Source: Photorhabdus heterorhabditis (GTDB lineage: Bacteria > Pseudomonadota > Gammaproteobacteria > Enterobacterales > Enterobacteriaceae). Taken from it: a DNA stretch of 64,000 nt. Location of the stretch: positions 31,568-95,567 of the forward strand of contig NZ_RCWA01000016.1 in assembly GCF_018448905.1 (NCBI RefSeq). Direction: 5' to 3'. A program made the translations under genes and the position numbers. Position 1 is the first letter of the stretch; every line of letters starts with the position of its first letter. The notes under the pieces were generated by a model. It was not told where the DNA came from. It saw only the letters and a program-made list of their open reading frames with translations, and ran no database searches. Positions 42,173-52,038 of the stretch are shown piece by piece.

Positions 42173-44123
42173 CGCCTCCGCCTGGCAAAATTTCACACAA
42201 GAATTATATGAGCGCCGTTCTGATATCCGGCCTCCGGAACCGCTTTCATTAAGCGCATGGGCGAATAAATACGCTGTACTGTCAAAAGAGACCAGTGCGC
42301 AAACAGGGCGATTTCGTTCATTCGCATATCAAGATGGCATGATGGATGCCGTTACGGACCCGGCTGTTACCTATGTGTCTGTTATGAAATCGGCGCGTGT
42401 CGGCTATACAAAAATACTTGATCACGTTGTCGGTTATTATCTGGCGCATGACCCGTCCCCGATTCTTGTTGTTCAACCGCGCGTTGAAGATGCTGAAGAT
42501 TACAGTAAGACGGAAATTGCCCCAATGCTGCGTGACACCCCAGTGTTGGCAGAGATATCGGGTGATCCAAAAGCCAAAAACAGTAATCAGACCATTCTGA
42601 AAAAGACGTTTTTGAATGGCTCAAACTTAACGCTTGTGGGTGCTAACAGTCCGGGCGGGTTCCGGCGTATCACATGTAGGATTATCTTGTTTGATGAGGT
42701 TGATGGTTACCCTTCTGGCGGTGCAGGCGCTGAAGGTGACCAGATAGCATTGGGTACAAAGCGTTCTGAAACTTTCTGGAACCGCAAAATCGTATTGGGT
42801 TCAACTCCTACAGTGAAAGGCACAAGCAGGATTGAAAAGTCGTTCGGCGATAGTGACCAGCGTTACTATTACGTTCCTTGCCCACATTGTAATGAATACC
42901 AGATATTAGAGTGGGGCGGACCGGATACACCCTACGGGATCAAATGGGACAAAGACGAAAACGGAAATGGCTTGCCTGATACTGCATATTACGTTTGTCG
43001 TCACAATGGTTGCGTGATCCATCACAACGAAAAAGGCGGCATGGTGAAGCGCGGAGAGTGGCGGGCAACGAAGCCGTTTAAAGGTCATGCCGGATTTCAT
43101 ATCTGGGCGGGATACAGTTTGTTTCAGAACGCCGCGTGGAAATACTTAGTTGCAGAATGGTTACGGGTAAAAAATGACCCTCTTATGCGTCAGACATTTA
43201 TTAACTTAGTGCTGGGTGAGCCGTATGAAGATCGGGGAGAAAAGGCATTGAGTGAAAGAAAACTGCTCGAACGCTGTGAAGTCTTTGCCGCCGAAGTGCC
43301 TGACGGCGTAGCTGTTTTGACGGCGGGTATTGATACCCAAGATGACAGATTCGAAATTGAAGTTGTTGGCTGGGGCCGCAATGAAGAAAGCTGGTCTATT
43401 GCTTATGATGTAATTGAAGGCGATTTGGAAACTGATGAGCCGTGGAAACGTTTAGATGCTTACCTGAAACAGATATGGCGGCGGGCGGATGGGCGTGGCT
43501 TTACGATTATGGCCGCATGTATGGACTCTGGCGGACACCATACGCAACAAGTCTACGAATTTTCCAAAGCTAGAATTGGTCGCCGGATATGGGCGATAAA
43601 AGGAGAATCGGCACGCGGTGGTAAACGCTCCCCGGTGTGGCCGACTAAAAAGCCCACTTCACGAACTAAGTCAAGTTTCAAGCCCATTATTCTTGGCGTC
43701 AATGCGGCTAAAGATACTATCCGCGGGCGATTGCATCTTGATCCCCCCGCAGCGGGTGAGGCGGCGGCAAGTTATATGCACTTTCCGGCAGATAGGGACC
43801 TGAATTATTTCAGTCAACTTTTAGCTGAACGTTCGGTGCTTAAAGAATCTGGTGGGCAAAGGTTCCGCGTTTGGGAACAATTGCCGGGCCGTGCTAACGA
43901 GGCGCTTGACTGCCGTGTCTATGCGTATGCCGCGTTGTGTGGACTCTTGCATATGGGGTTGAAACTGAATGCACTAGTGACAAGCATCACAGAAAATCCG
44001 GGCCGATTGTTACCCCCTACGGTTGAGCCAGAGGAAAAAATCAGCTTGCAATATCCCGGCGTTATTATTCAAGAACCTGAAAAGCCGAAACGAAAAAGTT
44101 TGTCTCAGCTTTTGCCGTCCTAA
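42144..44123 (+). CDS. Terminase large subunit, lambda gpA type
   Basis: The 659-residue packaging motor has the N-terminal ATPase (SVMKSARVGYTK, PILVVQPRVEDAEDYSK, RIILFDEVDGYP as Walker B) and the C-terminal nuclease domain (TAGIDTQDDRFEIEVVGWG, MDSGGHHTQQVYEF). Both domains look complete. ATG 42144 follows the TTG at 42141. Confidence 0.97.
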   Translation: MRITTEEKTNASAWQNFTQELYERRSDIRPPEPLSLSAWANKYAVLSKETSAQTGRFRSFAYQDGMMDAVTDPAVTYVSVMKSARVGYTKILDHVVGYYLAHDPSPILVVQPRVEDAEDYSKTEIAPMLRDTPVLAEISGDPKAKNSNQTILKKTFLNGSNLTLVGANSPGGFRRITCRIILFDEVDGYPSGGAGAEGDQIALGTKRSETFWNRKIVLGSTPTVKGTSRIEKSFGDSDQRYYYVPCPHCNEYQILEWGGPDTPYGIKWDKDENGNGLPDTAYYVCRHNGCVIHHNEKGGMVKRGEWRATKPFKGHAGFHIWAGYSLFQNAAWKYLVAEWLRVKNDPLMRQTFINLVLGEPYEDRGEKALSERKLLERCEVFAAEVPDGVAVLTAGIDTQDDRFEIEVVGWGRNEESWSIAYDVIEGDLETDEPWKRLDAYLKQIWRRADGRGFTIMAACMDSGGHHTQQVYEFSKARIGRRIWAIKGESARGGKRSPVWPTKKPTSRTKSSFKPIILGVNAAKDTIRGRLHLDPPAAGEAAASYMHFPADRDLNYFSQLLAERSVLKESGGQRFRVWEQLPGRANEALDCRVYAYAALCGLLHMGLKLNALVTSITENPGRLLPPTVEPEEKISLQYPGVIIQEPEKPKRKSLSQLLPS

Positions 44124-44141
44124 AATTTCCAAAGGATCACT

Positions 44142-44405
44142 ATGTTTAACTCCAAAACCAGCTTGCTGGCTGGCGCAATGACGCGCGAGCAACTTCAAGA
44201 CGCATTGATGAAAGCGCAGCAAGCCTACATTGATTTGGCATCCGGGCAACGCGGCGTTTCGTTTTCATACACACAAGGAGACGGGACCCGCTCAGTGTCT
44301 TATCAGCAATCATCAATGGCTGATCTGATGGCGCTGATTCAGTTGTTACAGGCACAACTTGGCATTGTACCGCGTCCGCGTCGCCCGGTAAGGTTTAGGT
44401 TCTGA
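44142..44405 (+). CDS. Head-tail joining protein gpW
   Basis: The 87-residue protein has the gpW pattern LQDALMKAQQAYIDLASGQ and GDGTRSVSYQQSSMADLMALI. In lambda gpW is added to the portal to prepare the head for tail joining. It overlaps the portal gene by 1 bp. Confidence 0.95.
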   Translation: MFNSKTSLLAGAMTREQLQDALMKAQQAYIDLASGQRGVSFSYTQGDGTRSVSYQQSSMADLMALIQLLQAQLGIVPRPRRPVRFRF

Positions 44406-46045
44406 TGAATACAGTAAGAATTTTAGGCCCTGACGGGCAACCGCTGCCACCCTCTCGACCGAAGCTATCTATGCTGGTCGGCGGTAGTCGTGTACCGTAT
44501 GACGCCGCTGATTCATCTAGTGATCAATTGGCGAACTGGCAACCGGCGCTGTGGTCACCAGACAACGAAATCAATATCTACCGTGACCGGATTGTCTCAC
44601 GCGTCAGAGACTTAGCACGTAATGATGGTTGGGCTAGTGGTGCGATAACTAGGGTTCTTGATAATGCCATCGGGGCTAATTTCCGCCCGATTATCAAACC
44701 AGACTACCGGGCGTTGGCACTAATGACTGGCAACAAAGCCTTCGATGCTACATGGGCAGGTGAATATCGTAAGGTTGTAGAAGCTCACTGGCGCAACTGG
44801 GCGAATGATCCCGGTCGTTATTGCGATATTGAGCGACAACAAACCGTTTCACAGATGTTGCGACTGGCGTTCCGGCACAAATTGTTAGATGGTGATGCGC
44901 TCGCCGTTTTACAGTACCGCACCGACAGGTTAGGACCGGGACGTGGCCGCTATGCAACAACGGTTCAAATTGTTGACCCTGACCGACTGAGCAATCCCCA
45001 ACAGAATTTCGATATGCCGCACATTCGAGGTGGTGTAGAGATAGACGAAGACGGCGCACCAACGTTTTACCATATCCGGGAAGCTCACATTGGTGACTGG
45101 TGGAGCGGTGCAAAGACAATGACGTGGGAGCGTATTCCTCGTGAAACACCGTGGGGCAGACCACATGTTGTGCATGATTTTGATCACGAACGCGGTGCTC
45201 AACATCGGGGTAATGGCATTTTAACTCCAGTAGTTCAGCGTTTGAAAATGCTGATTAAATATGACCAGTCAGAACTTGAAGCGGCAATATTAAATGCGAT
45301 ATTCGGCGCTTATATTGAATCCCCGTATGACCCTGCGTTAGTTGAAGCGGCTTTAGGTGAAAGCGAAGATGAAAATTTAGAGGCCTATCAACAAGGGCGA
45401 GTTGAGTTTCACAATGATCGCCGTTTATCTCTGCAAAACGGGGCACGACTCCCAATTTTGTACCCCGGCGAGCGTATCAATACCGTGAATGCAGCACGGC
45501 CCCATAGTAACTTTGAAGGCTTTGAAAGTGCGGCACTACGCAATATCGCGGCAGCAACAGGACTGTCTACTCAGCAAGTAACGCAAGATTGGTCGGATGT
45601 GAACTACAGTTCGGCACGTTCAGCCATGTTAGAAGCATGGAAAACCTTGACACGTCGCCGTGATGATTTTTCAATCGGCTTTGCGCAACCCATTCTGACT
45701 GCTTTTATTGAAGAAATTCACGACATAGAAGATTTACCGTTGCCAGATGGCGCGCCTGATTTTCTGGAAGCACGGGCTGCTTATTGCCGTGCGCAATGGA
45801 TGGGTCCGGGCCGGGGCTGGGTAGATCCTGTGGCGGAGAAGAAAGGGGCAATTCTTGGGATGGATGCTGGTCTATCTACACTGGAAAAAGAAGCGGCAGA
45901 AAATGCCGGGGAGGACTGGGAGGAACAACTAGACCAACGGCAACAAGAAGTGGAAGGGTTTAAAGTACGGGGATTGCCGTTGCCAAGCTGGGCGCAATTG
46001 GATATTCCCGCTGAGAAAGTTATTCAGGATCCGAAGGTAGAGTAA
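44405..46045 (+). CDS. Portal protein, lambda gpB type
   Basis: The 546-residue protein has the lambda-type portal signatures, for example RVLDNAIGANFRPIIKPDY, WTEW-like WRNWANDPGRYCD and ATGLSTQQVTQDWSDVNYSS near the end. It forms the dodecameric DNA entry ring. Confidence 0.97.
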   Translation: MNTVRILGPDGQPLPPSRPKLSMLVGGSRVPYDAADSSSDQLANWQPALWSPDNEINIYRDRIVSRVRDLARNDGWASGAITRVLDNAIGANFRPIIKPDYRALALMTGNKAFDATWAGEYRKVVEAHWRNWANDPGRYCDIERQQTVSQMLRLAFRHKLLDGDALAVLQYRTDRLGPGRGRYATTVQIVDPDRLSNPQQNFDMPHIRGGVEIDEDGAPTFYHIREAHIGDWWSGAKTMTWERIPRETPWGRPHVVHDFDHERGAQHRGNGILTPVVQRLKMLIKYDQSELEAAILNAIFGAYIESPYDPALVEAALGESEDENLEAYQQGRVEFHNDRRLSLQNGARLPILYPGERINTVNAARPHSNFEGFESAALRNIAAATGLSTQQVTQDWSDVNYSSARSAMLEAWKTLTRRRDDFSIGFAQPILTAFIEEIHDIEDLPLPDGAPDFLEARAAYCRAQWMGPGRGWVDPVAEKKGAILGMDAGLSTLEKEAAENAGEDWEEQLDQRQQEVEGFKVRGLPLPSWAQLDIPAEKVIQDPKVE

Positions 46046-46899
46046 TGATTAATTTACCCCATTTAGCCCAGCGACTATTTAACACCCCGCTGGCGCTGCA
46101 TCCGCGCAAAGCCGAAATTGTCATGGCTGCATTAACAGATAGATTTGGGATTACGCGGATTAACGCCATATCGGACTGGGATGATGACGGTAGTTTTTCA
46201 CGTCCCGGAAATAATGATGCAGGGTATGACGTAGTAGAAGGGATTGCGGTAATACCAATACAGGGAACATTAGTCCAAAAACTGGGCTCTTTACGTCCTT
46301 ATAGCGGCATGACCGGGTATGACGGCATTCGGCAATCTTTTCTTACTGCACTGTATGATCCCGAAGTAAAAGGGATTTGCTTGGATATCGACTCGCCAGG
46401 TGGTGAGGTTGCCGGGTGCTTTGACTTAGTGGACGAGATTTATTCAGCGAGGGGAACAAAGCCCATTCATGCCATTTTGACAGAAAGTGCTTACTCCGCT
46501 GCTTATGCACTAGCTAGCGCCGCTGACAAAATCCATGTACCGCGTACCGGTGGTGTGGGTTCAATCGGCGTAATCGTTATTCATTGCGACTGGTCACAGC
46601 GTATTAAAGAAGATGGGCTACAAGTAACGATTATTACTTACGGGGACCGCAAAGCAGAAAGTAACCCCTACGTTCCGCTAACCGATCAGGCTCACAGTGC
46701 AATACAGGATGATGTAGACGCGATGGGAAAACTGTTTGTGAGTACTGTTGCCCGCAACCGTGGCATTTCTGAAAAAACTATTCGCGATACTCAGGCAGCC
46801 TGTTTTTTAGCCGCTGAAGGTGTCAAGTTAGGTCTTGCAGACGAGGTTATCACTCCCGATGCTGCATTCCGACAATTACTTAGAGAATCAGGAGTTTAA
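46045..46899 (+). CDS. Prohead protease, S49 (SppA) family, gpC type
   Basis: The 284-residue protease has the SppA-type fold: ICLDIDSPGGEVAGC, AYSAAYALASAADKIHV (catalytic Ser) and GGVGSIGVIVIHCDWS. It lacks the long C-terminal scaffold part of lambda gpC, which is encoded by the separate next gene. Confidence 0.94.
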   Translation: MINLPHLAQRLFNTPLALHPRKAEIVMAALTDRFGITRINAISDWDDDGSFSRPGNNDAGYDVVEGIAVIPIQGTLVQKLGSLRPYSGMTGYDGIRQSFLTALYDPEVKGICLDIDSPGGEVAGCFDLVDEIYSARGTKPIHAILTESAYSAAYALASAADKIHVPRTGGVGSIGVIVIHCDWSQRIKEDGLQVTIITYGDRKAESNPYVPLTDQAHSAIQDDVDAMGKLFVSTVARNRGISEKTIRDTQAACFLAAEGVKLGLADEVITPDAAFRQLLRESGV

Positions 46900-46902
46900 C
46901 AC

Positions 46903-47511
46903 ATGTCTAAGTTGAGTTTTGCCCATTTGCTGGGCATTAAAAAGTCAGCGTCAGAAGATGATGATGACAAAGAAAAAAGCAAAAAAGCGAAATCCCGCCG
47001 TGCCGAAGAAGAGGACCGCGACGAAGAAGACGCCGAAGATGATGAAGACGATATCAAGGCTGATAAGGATGACAAAGATGATCCCGATGCCGAGGAAGAT
47101 GATGATCAAGATAAGGATAAATCGTCTAAAAAAGGGAAAAAGGCCAAGTCTCGCCGTGCTGATGATGACGATGATGATGCAGATGCCGAAGAGAATGACG
47201 ATAAAGAAGAAGGTCGTCGTGCCGAACGGAAGCGATGCGCTGCTATTTTCGGCAGTAAGCACGCTGCGGGCAGACCGGACATGGCCGCCCACCTGGCGTT
47301 CAATACTAACATGTCAGCACGTGAAGCTATCAGCACCTTAGCATTAACGGGATCAGCACCAACCTCTCGTCGAACCTCATTAGATGAGCGCATGCAACAG
47401 GCACAGCAAGTCAGGTTAGGGCTTGATTCCCAGCAACCCGCGCGTGGTTCTGTTGAAGCATTGGTTGCTAATGCGACTCGTCTCTACAACTCAGCAAAAG
47501 GTAAAAAATAA
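46903..47511 (+). CDS. Probable scaffold protein, highly acidic
   Basis: The 202-residue protein has alternating Asp/Glu and KKAKSRRA blocks (two imperfect copies, about 24-62 and 75-105). It ends in a conserved part (RCAAIFGSKHAAGRPDMAAHLAF) found at the C-terminus of gpC-type proteases/scaffolds. Position after the protease and before decoration and capsid genes fits a Nu3-like scaffold. Confidence 0.8.
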   Translation: MSKLSFAHLLGIKKSASEDDDDKEKSKKAKSRRAEEEDRDEEDAEDDEDDIKADKDDKDDPDAEEDDDQDKDKSSKKGKKAKSRRADDDDDDADAEENDDKEEGRRAERKRCAAIFGSKHAAGRPDMAAHLAFNTNMSAREAISTLALTGSAPTSRRTSLDERMQQAQQVRLGLDSQQPARGSVEALVANATRLYNSAKGKK

Positions 47512-47912
47512 TGGAACAAATCGGACAAAACCCATTTGCGCCGGGCATGACATCGACAATGTTCGTTCCCGATCAGTTAGTGTCTGGCCCGCTTCAACTT
47601 GTTACAGACACAGTCACTATTGCAAAAGTAGGGTTATTGAAGCGGGGAACAGTTTTAGGGCTTATCACTGAATTAAAAGAGTATGTTTTGAGTGTTAAAA
47701 CCGCTAAAGATGGCAGAGAGAAACCCATCGCTATTCTCGCCGATGATGTGGATACAACAACAGAATCAAAGACTTGCGGGGTTTATCTGCTTGGCGAGTT
47801 TAATAAAAATCGCTTGATATTTGATGCAAGCTGGACACTTGAAGATCTGAAAACTGCATTACGCCACTCAGCGATTTTCATACGCGATAGTATTCAGGCT
47901 CCGATAGCCTAA
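47511..47912 (+). CDS. Head decoration protein, gpD type
   Basis: The 133-residue protein resembles lambda gpD: LVTDTVTIAKVGLLKRGTVLG and PIAILADDVDTTTESKTC. Trimers stabilise the expanded capsid. It overlaps the scaffold stop by 1 bp. Confidence 0.93.
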   Translation: MEQIGQNPFAPGMTSTMFVPDQLVSGPLQLVTDTVTIAKVGLLKRGTVLGLITELKEYVLSVKTAKDGREKPIAILADDVDTTTESKTCGVYLLGEFNKNRLIFDASWTLEDLKTALRHSAIFIRDSIQAPIA

Positions 47913-48019
47913 TTTCATTACCCCATTATTGCATTCGATGCCATCACTTGGCAGGGATGCGCGCGTTTTAAATTCAGTCTGGTGGCCCCGGCTGCCAGCA
48001 TTGCATATAGAGAAATTGC

Positions 48020-49075
48020 ATGAGTAACATTAATATTTACGATACGAATGTTCTGGTACAAATTGTTCCGAATCTGATTACTAGTCAAAACTGGTTGTTG
48101 GACCGTTTCTTTCCAAATTTAGTGACTTATGAAACTGAGGAAGTGTCTATTGATGTTGACATTGGTAAGCGCCGTATGTCGCCATTTGTTTCGCCGCTTG
48201 TGGAAGGAAAGTTGGTTGAAAGCCGTAAATACCAGACAAACACTTTCAAACCCGCGTACATCAAAGATAAACGCGCCCCGGATTTACGCAAACCCATTCG
48301 GCGTCAAATTGGGGAGCGCATTGGCGGTGAGTACACCGCGGCTGAACGTGAAATGCTGAACCTGCAATTCGAGATGGCAGATCAAATTGACATGATTAAC
48401 CGACGATTGGAGTGGATGGCTGCAAATGCGTTGGTCAAATCACAAATTACAGTTGTTGGTGATGGATTTCCAACTACCGTGATTGATTTTGGGCGTTCAT
48501 CTAACCTGACCGTCACATTAAGTGGTTCGGATAAGTGGCCGTTAAAGGTTGCAGCAGGGGCAACAAATACACAACCATCCGATGATATTGAAGCCTGGCA
48601 AACGTTAATTCTGAAAGAGTCCGGCGCAGTGCCAACTGATTTGGTTTTTACATCTTCATCCTGGAAAGCATTTCGTCTTGATACTGGTATCAAAGACAAC
48701 GCGATCACGTTCCCGGCATTAAATCCCTACGGCAATCAGATTGATATTGGCCCACGAATTGAAAAGGGTGCCGTCTATAAAGGTCGGTGGGGTAACTTTG
48801 ATTTATGGCTGTATAACGACTGGTTTATTGACCCGGTTGATAATGTTGAAGAACCTATGATACCGGATGGTGCGGTTATTATGTCAGGTGCGGATTTGAT
48901 GGGAACGCGTGCGTTTGGCTTGATTATTGATCCTGCATTTAATTACGAGCCATTGGCTTTTGCGCCCAAGAGCTGGTTAATTGAAGATCCCGCTCAACGT
49001 TATCTCATGATGCAATCCGCTCCGCTGGTCATTCCAAGCCGGGTAAATGCGGCACTATGTGCAATGGTGGTGTGA
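48020..49075 (+). CDS. Major capsid protein, gpE type
   Basis: The 351-residue protein has HK97-fold gpE signatures: NWLLDRFFPNLVTYETEEVSIDVD, FVSPLVEGK and a final RYLMMQSAPLVIPSRVNA. GAGAAATTGC precedes the start. It is near the length of lambda gpE. Confidence 0.96.
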   Translation: MSNINIYDTNVLVQIVPNLITSQNWLLDRFFPNLVTYETEEVSIDVDIGKRRMSPFVSPLVEGKLVESRKYQTNTFKPAYIKDKRAPDLRKPIRRQIGERIGGEYTAAEREMLNLQFEMADQIDMINRRLEWMAANALVKSQITVVGDGFPTTVIDFGRSSNLTVTLSGSDKWPLKVAAGATNTQPSDDIEAWQTLILKESGAVPTDLVFTSSSWKAFRLDTGIKDNAITFPALNPYGNQIDIGPRIEKGAVYKGRWGNFDLWLYNDWFIDPVDNVEEPMIPDGAVIMSGADLMGTRAFGLIIDPAFNYEPLAFAPKSWLIEDPAQRYLMMQSAPLVIPSRVNAALCAMVV

Positions 49076-49076
49076 T

Positions 49077-49445
49077 ATGGCAAAAAATAAGCAGGAAACA
49101 GGGAACGAACCGGGCGGCTTGCCGCCTGAATTAATGGTAGACGGCCAAGAGTTGCCGGATTCTCAGATAGAAACAGTGGAAGAATATCCTGCTGCTCCTG
49201 ACACTGACGATGAAAACCTTACCAATGATCAGGCAACTGTTGTTGTGCTGAAAGGCCAAACCGTTAAGCATAACGGCAAAGAATACAAGGAGTTCGTTCA
49301 ACTCATTCTAAGCCCGGAAGACGCCGTTCGCTTGATTGAACTGGGGGTTGTTGCTGACGTTAACAAGCTGCGACAACAGGCACTTGCTCAAAATGGCCCC
49401 ACGGTGACAGTCAATGACGGCGTTAAAATCAGTCATGAGGCTTGA
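49077..49445 (+). CDS. gpFI-like DNA-packaging accessory protein (by position)
   Basis: The 122-residue acidic protein lies between the capsid and FII-type genes, where lambda has FI. Its C-terminal half (VVVLKGQTVKHNGKEYKEF, LILSPEDAVRLIELGV) is a compact conserved part. FI role is inferred from position. Confidence 0.7.
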   Translation: MAKNKQETGNEPGGLPPELMVDGQELPDSQIETVEEYPAAPDTDDENLTNDQATVVVLKGQTVKHNGKEYKEFVQLILSPEDAVRLIELGVVADVNKLRQQALAQNGPTVTVNDGVKISHEA

Positions 49446-49792
49446 TGATGGGGATAAATTGGGACCAACATTTACTCGCACCCCTGCATAATGTGTTTGG
49501 TGACATTGTTGAATACCGTCCTACAAGCGGCGCTCGTTACACGATCAACGGCATATTTGACCGGGCCTACACACAGGAAGTGGAATCACTGGATGACACT
49601 AGTACCATCAATACAACATCCCCCGTGCTTGGCGTGCGGGACATTGAGCTTCGGGCACCGCCAAAAAAGGGAGATCGAGTATTTGTTGGCATCGTTGGCG
49701 GCGTTCCTGTCAATACTTTGTTTGCTGTGGCAGATATTCAGCCTGACAGCCACGGCGGGACGAAACTTATTTTGAATCGGGTGAAATCATGA
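49445..49792 (+). CDS. Head-tail joining protein, gpFII type
   Basis: The 115-residue protein ends with the pattern GDRVFVGIVGG....FAVADIQPDSHGGTKLILN typical of FII-like connectors that cap the head. The start overlaps the previous stop (TGATG). A second ATG follows immediately. Confidence 0.82.
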   Translation: MMGINWDQHLLAPLHNVFGDIVEYRPTSGARYTINGIFDRAYTQEVESLDDTSTINTTSPVLGVRDIELRAPPKKGDRVFVGIVGGVPVNTLFAVADIQPDSHGGTKLILNRVKS

Positions 49793-50334
49793 ACGCGGCA
49801 GGTATTCGGGCGTTAGTCATTGATGCGCTCAAACACAAGACCGATGCAGTTGCGCGAGTTTATTCACCGCGCGACTGGTCAACAACGGAAGATATGTACC
49901 CGGTCATTCTTGTGCAAACCCCTATTGATGTTAAAAATTCACTGGGACGTAACGCGCCCCAATTTAATACGATTACGACGGTACGTATTACCGGGCGTTT
50001 ACAAGAGTTAGACAGCGAAGCGGAAGACGATGGCGCGGCTAAAGCCGAAGAATCTCTCGAACGGTTACGCGAACAAATTGAACGGGCAGTGATTAACAGT
50101 TATGAACTCACTCGTCAAACGCAACAATATCAACAGATACGTTCAACAATCGATGTTGATGCGTCTGGAGAAGGGCATACGGCGCAATTGCTAATGGAAC
50201 TGGATATTGAGTATTACCAAGGCCCGGAAGATTTCTACGAAATCGAAGCGAATCAACTGGACGAAATCGACGTCACAGTCGCCATGCCAGACGGTACCCC
50301 AGAACCTCATTTTCGAGTTAATTTTCCCAATTAA
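49789..50334 (+). CDS. Tail terminator/completion-like protein
   Basis: A 181-residue protein whose core (YSPRDWSTTEDMYPVILVQTP, ITGRLQEL) resembles phage tail-terminator proteins placed between head connectors and sheath. It marks the junction of lambda-type head genes and Mu-type tail genes. Assignment is by pattern and order. Confidence 0.75.
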   Translation: MNAAGIRALVIDALKHKTDAVARVYSPRDWSTTEDMYPVILVQTPIDVKNSLGRNAPQFNTITTVRITGRLQELDSEAEDDGAAKAEESLERLREQIERAVINSYELTRQTQQYQQIRSTIDVDASGEGHTAQLLMELDIEYYQGPEDFYEIEANQLDEIDVTVAMPDGTPEPHFRVNFPN

Positions 50335-50350
50335 TTCTCAGGAGTAACCC

Positions 50351-50530
50351 ATGTTTGTAAAACCCGTTGTCGGGCGTAGTGTACGCGACCCGGTTAAGGG
50401 CACTCATTTGCCCGAATCCGGCGCAGAAGTGCCCGATAATATTTTTTGGCATCGTCGCTTAAGAGACGGTGACGTTGAAATATGTCAGCCTGAAAAAGCA
50501 GTTAAAAAGGCAGTCAAGGAGAATGAATAA
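50351..50530 (+). CDS. DUF2635 (Mu gp38-like) tail-associated protein
   Basis: The 59-residue protein starts FVKPVVGRSVRDPVKGTHLPESGAEVP-type sequence, diagnostic of DUF2635, which always precedes the sheath gene in Mu-like tails. GGAG lies before the ATG; the stop overlaps the sheath start by 1 bp. Confidence 0.9.
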   Translation: MFVKPVVGRSVRDPVKGTHLPESGAEVPDNIFWHRRLRDGDVEICQPEKAVKKAVKENE

Positions 50531-52029
50531 TGGCCATCCCCTTTTCACGCGTCCCGAATAACATTCGGGCACCGTTGTTTTATGTCGAATTCGACAACTC
50601 AATGGCGAACAGCGCAATTGCGACACAACGCACACTGATCATCGGGCAAATGCTGAATACGTCTACAGCAAAACCTGATATCCCGGAGCGTATTTCTTCT
50701 GCGGCTCAGGTTGCTAATTTATACGGTAATGGCTCAATGCTTCACAGCATGGCTGAGGCTTATTTCGCTAATGATCAAGCCGCCGAAATTTGGGTGTTAC
50801 CCCTTCAAGATGCCAATAGCATGGTTGCAGCCAAAGGCAGTGTAAAAGTATCCAGTCCAGCAACTGATACTGGGGTTATCTCGCTGTATATCGGCGGTCA
50901 GCGTGTGCAAATCACTGTAGTTGCAACAGATAAAGCCGAGCAAGTCGCTACGGCATTGTCAGACGCAATTAACAAAAAAGTGACTTTACCGGTCACAGCA
51001 ATAGTCGCATTTGATTCCGCTGATACCGTGACGTTAACAGCAAAAAATAAAGGCGCTGCGGGTAACAGTATTGACTTGCGGCTGAATTACCGGGGTCAAT
51101 CGGGCGGTGAGTTTACCCCCGCGGGTATGGAACTGAAAATAACTCAGATGGCCGGTGGTGCAGGTGCGCCAGACCTCAAAAACGCATTGGGTAATCTTAA
51201 AGACCGTTCATTCGATTTCATTGCGAATCCGTACACTGATACCGCGTCATTAGATGATGTGAAAGCGTTTCTGTCTGACACGGTTGGGCGTTGGTCGTGG
51301 GAGAAACAGCTTTACGGCCATCCATATGCCGCAATAAATGGAGCATATGGGGAACTGGCTAATTTCGGCGAACAACGTAACTATCAGCATGAAACATTGC
51401 TCGGTGTAACCAAATCTCCGACGCCGAACTATATTTGGGCCGCCGCATTGACTGGCGCAATTGCACCAAGCTTGCGTAACGACCCCGGCAGACCGGTACA
51501 GACATTACCCGTAAGTGGTGTGCTAGCTCCCGCATCAGAGGACCAGCTTGACTTAATCGAACGTAACAATCTGCTTCACAGCGGTATTTCAACGTTTACT
51601 GTGTCTGATGACGGCACAATTCAAATCGAAAACATCATCACGACGTATCAGAAAAATAGCTTCGGTGATAACGATGACAGCTATTTAGAAGTAGAAACGT
51701 TGTATTTGCTGATGTACGTCACGCGCTATATCCGTACACAAATTACAAGCAAATTTGCCCGGATGAAGCTGGTGAAAAACGGTACCCGATTTGCGCCAGG
51801 CTCAGCAATCGTCACTCCAAATATTATTCGTGCCGAACTGATAGCACAGTATAAAACATTGGAATATCAAGGCTATGTGCAAGATTCGAAAAGTTTTTCG
51901 GACGGGTTAATCGTTGATATCAACGCACAGAATCCGAATCGTGTAGACGTTCTGTGGACAGGCACACTCATCAATCAGTTGCGTGTTTTTGCACTGCTTA
52001 ATCAATTCCGCTTACAACCGGCAGCTTAA
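50530..52029 (+). CDS. Contractile tail sheath protein (Mu gpL type)
   Basis: The 499-residue protein has sheath features: an N-terminal FSRVPNNIRAPLFYVEFDNS, a jelly-roll-like insert, and a C-terminal domain with LTGAIAPSLRNDPGRPVQTL and TRYIRTQITSKFARMKL. Its presence makes this phage a myovirus. Confidence 0.96.
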   Translation: MAIPFSRVPNNIRAPLFYVEFDNSMANSAIATQRTLIIGQMLNTSTAKPDIPERISSAAQVANLYGNGSMLHSMAEAYFANDQAAEIWVLPLQDANSMVAAKGSVKVSSPATDTGVISLYIGGQRVQITVVATDKAEQVATALSDAINKKVTLPVTAIVAFDSADTVTLTAKNKGAAGNSIDLRLNYRGQSGGEFTPAGMELKITQMAGGAGAPDLKNALGNLKDRSFDFIANPYTDTASLDDVKAFLSDTVGRWSWEKQLYGHPYAAINGAYGELANFGEQRNYQHETLLGVTKSPTPNYIWAAALTGAIAPSLRNDPGRPVQTLPVSGVLAPASEDQLDLIERNNLLHSGISTFTVSDDGTIQIENIITTYQKNSFGDNDDSYLEVETLYLLMYVTRYIRTQITSKFARMKLVKNGTRFAPGSAIVTPNIIRAELIAQYKTLEYQGYVQDSKSFSDGLIVDINAQNPNRVDVLWTGTLINQLRVFALLNQFRLQPAA

Positions 52030-52038
52030 GAGGTAAAC

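Noticed and set aside
46951-47393. Antisense and alternative frames in the acidic scaffold gene
   Set aside because: GAT/GAA-rich DNA opens other frames giving Ile/Val/Phe or Ser runs; an artefact of composition.
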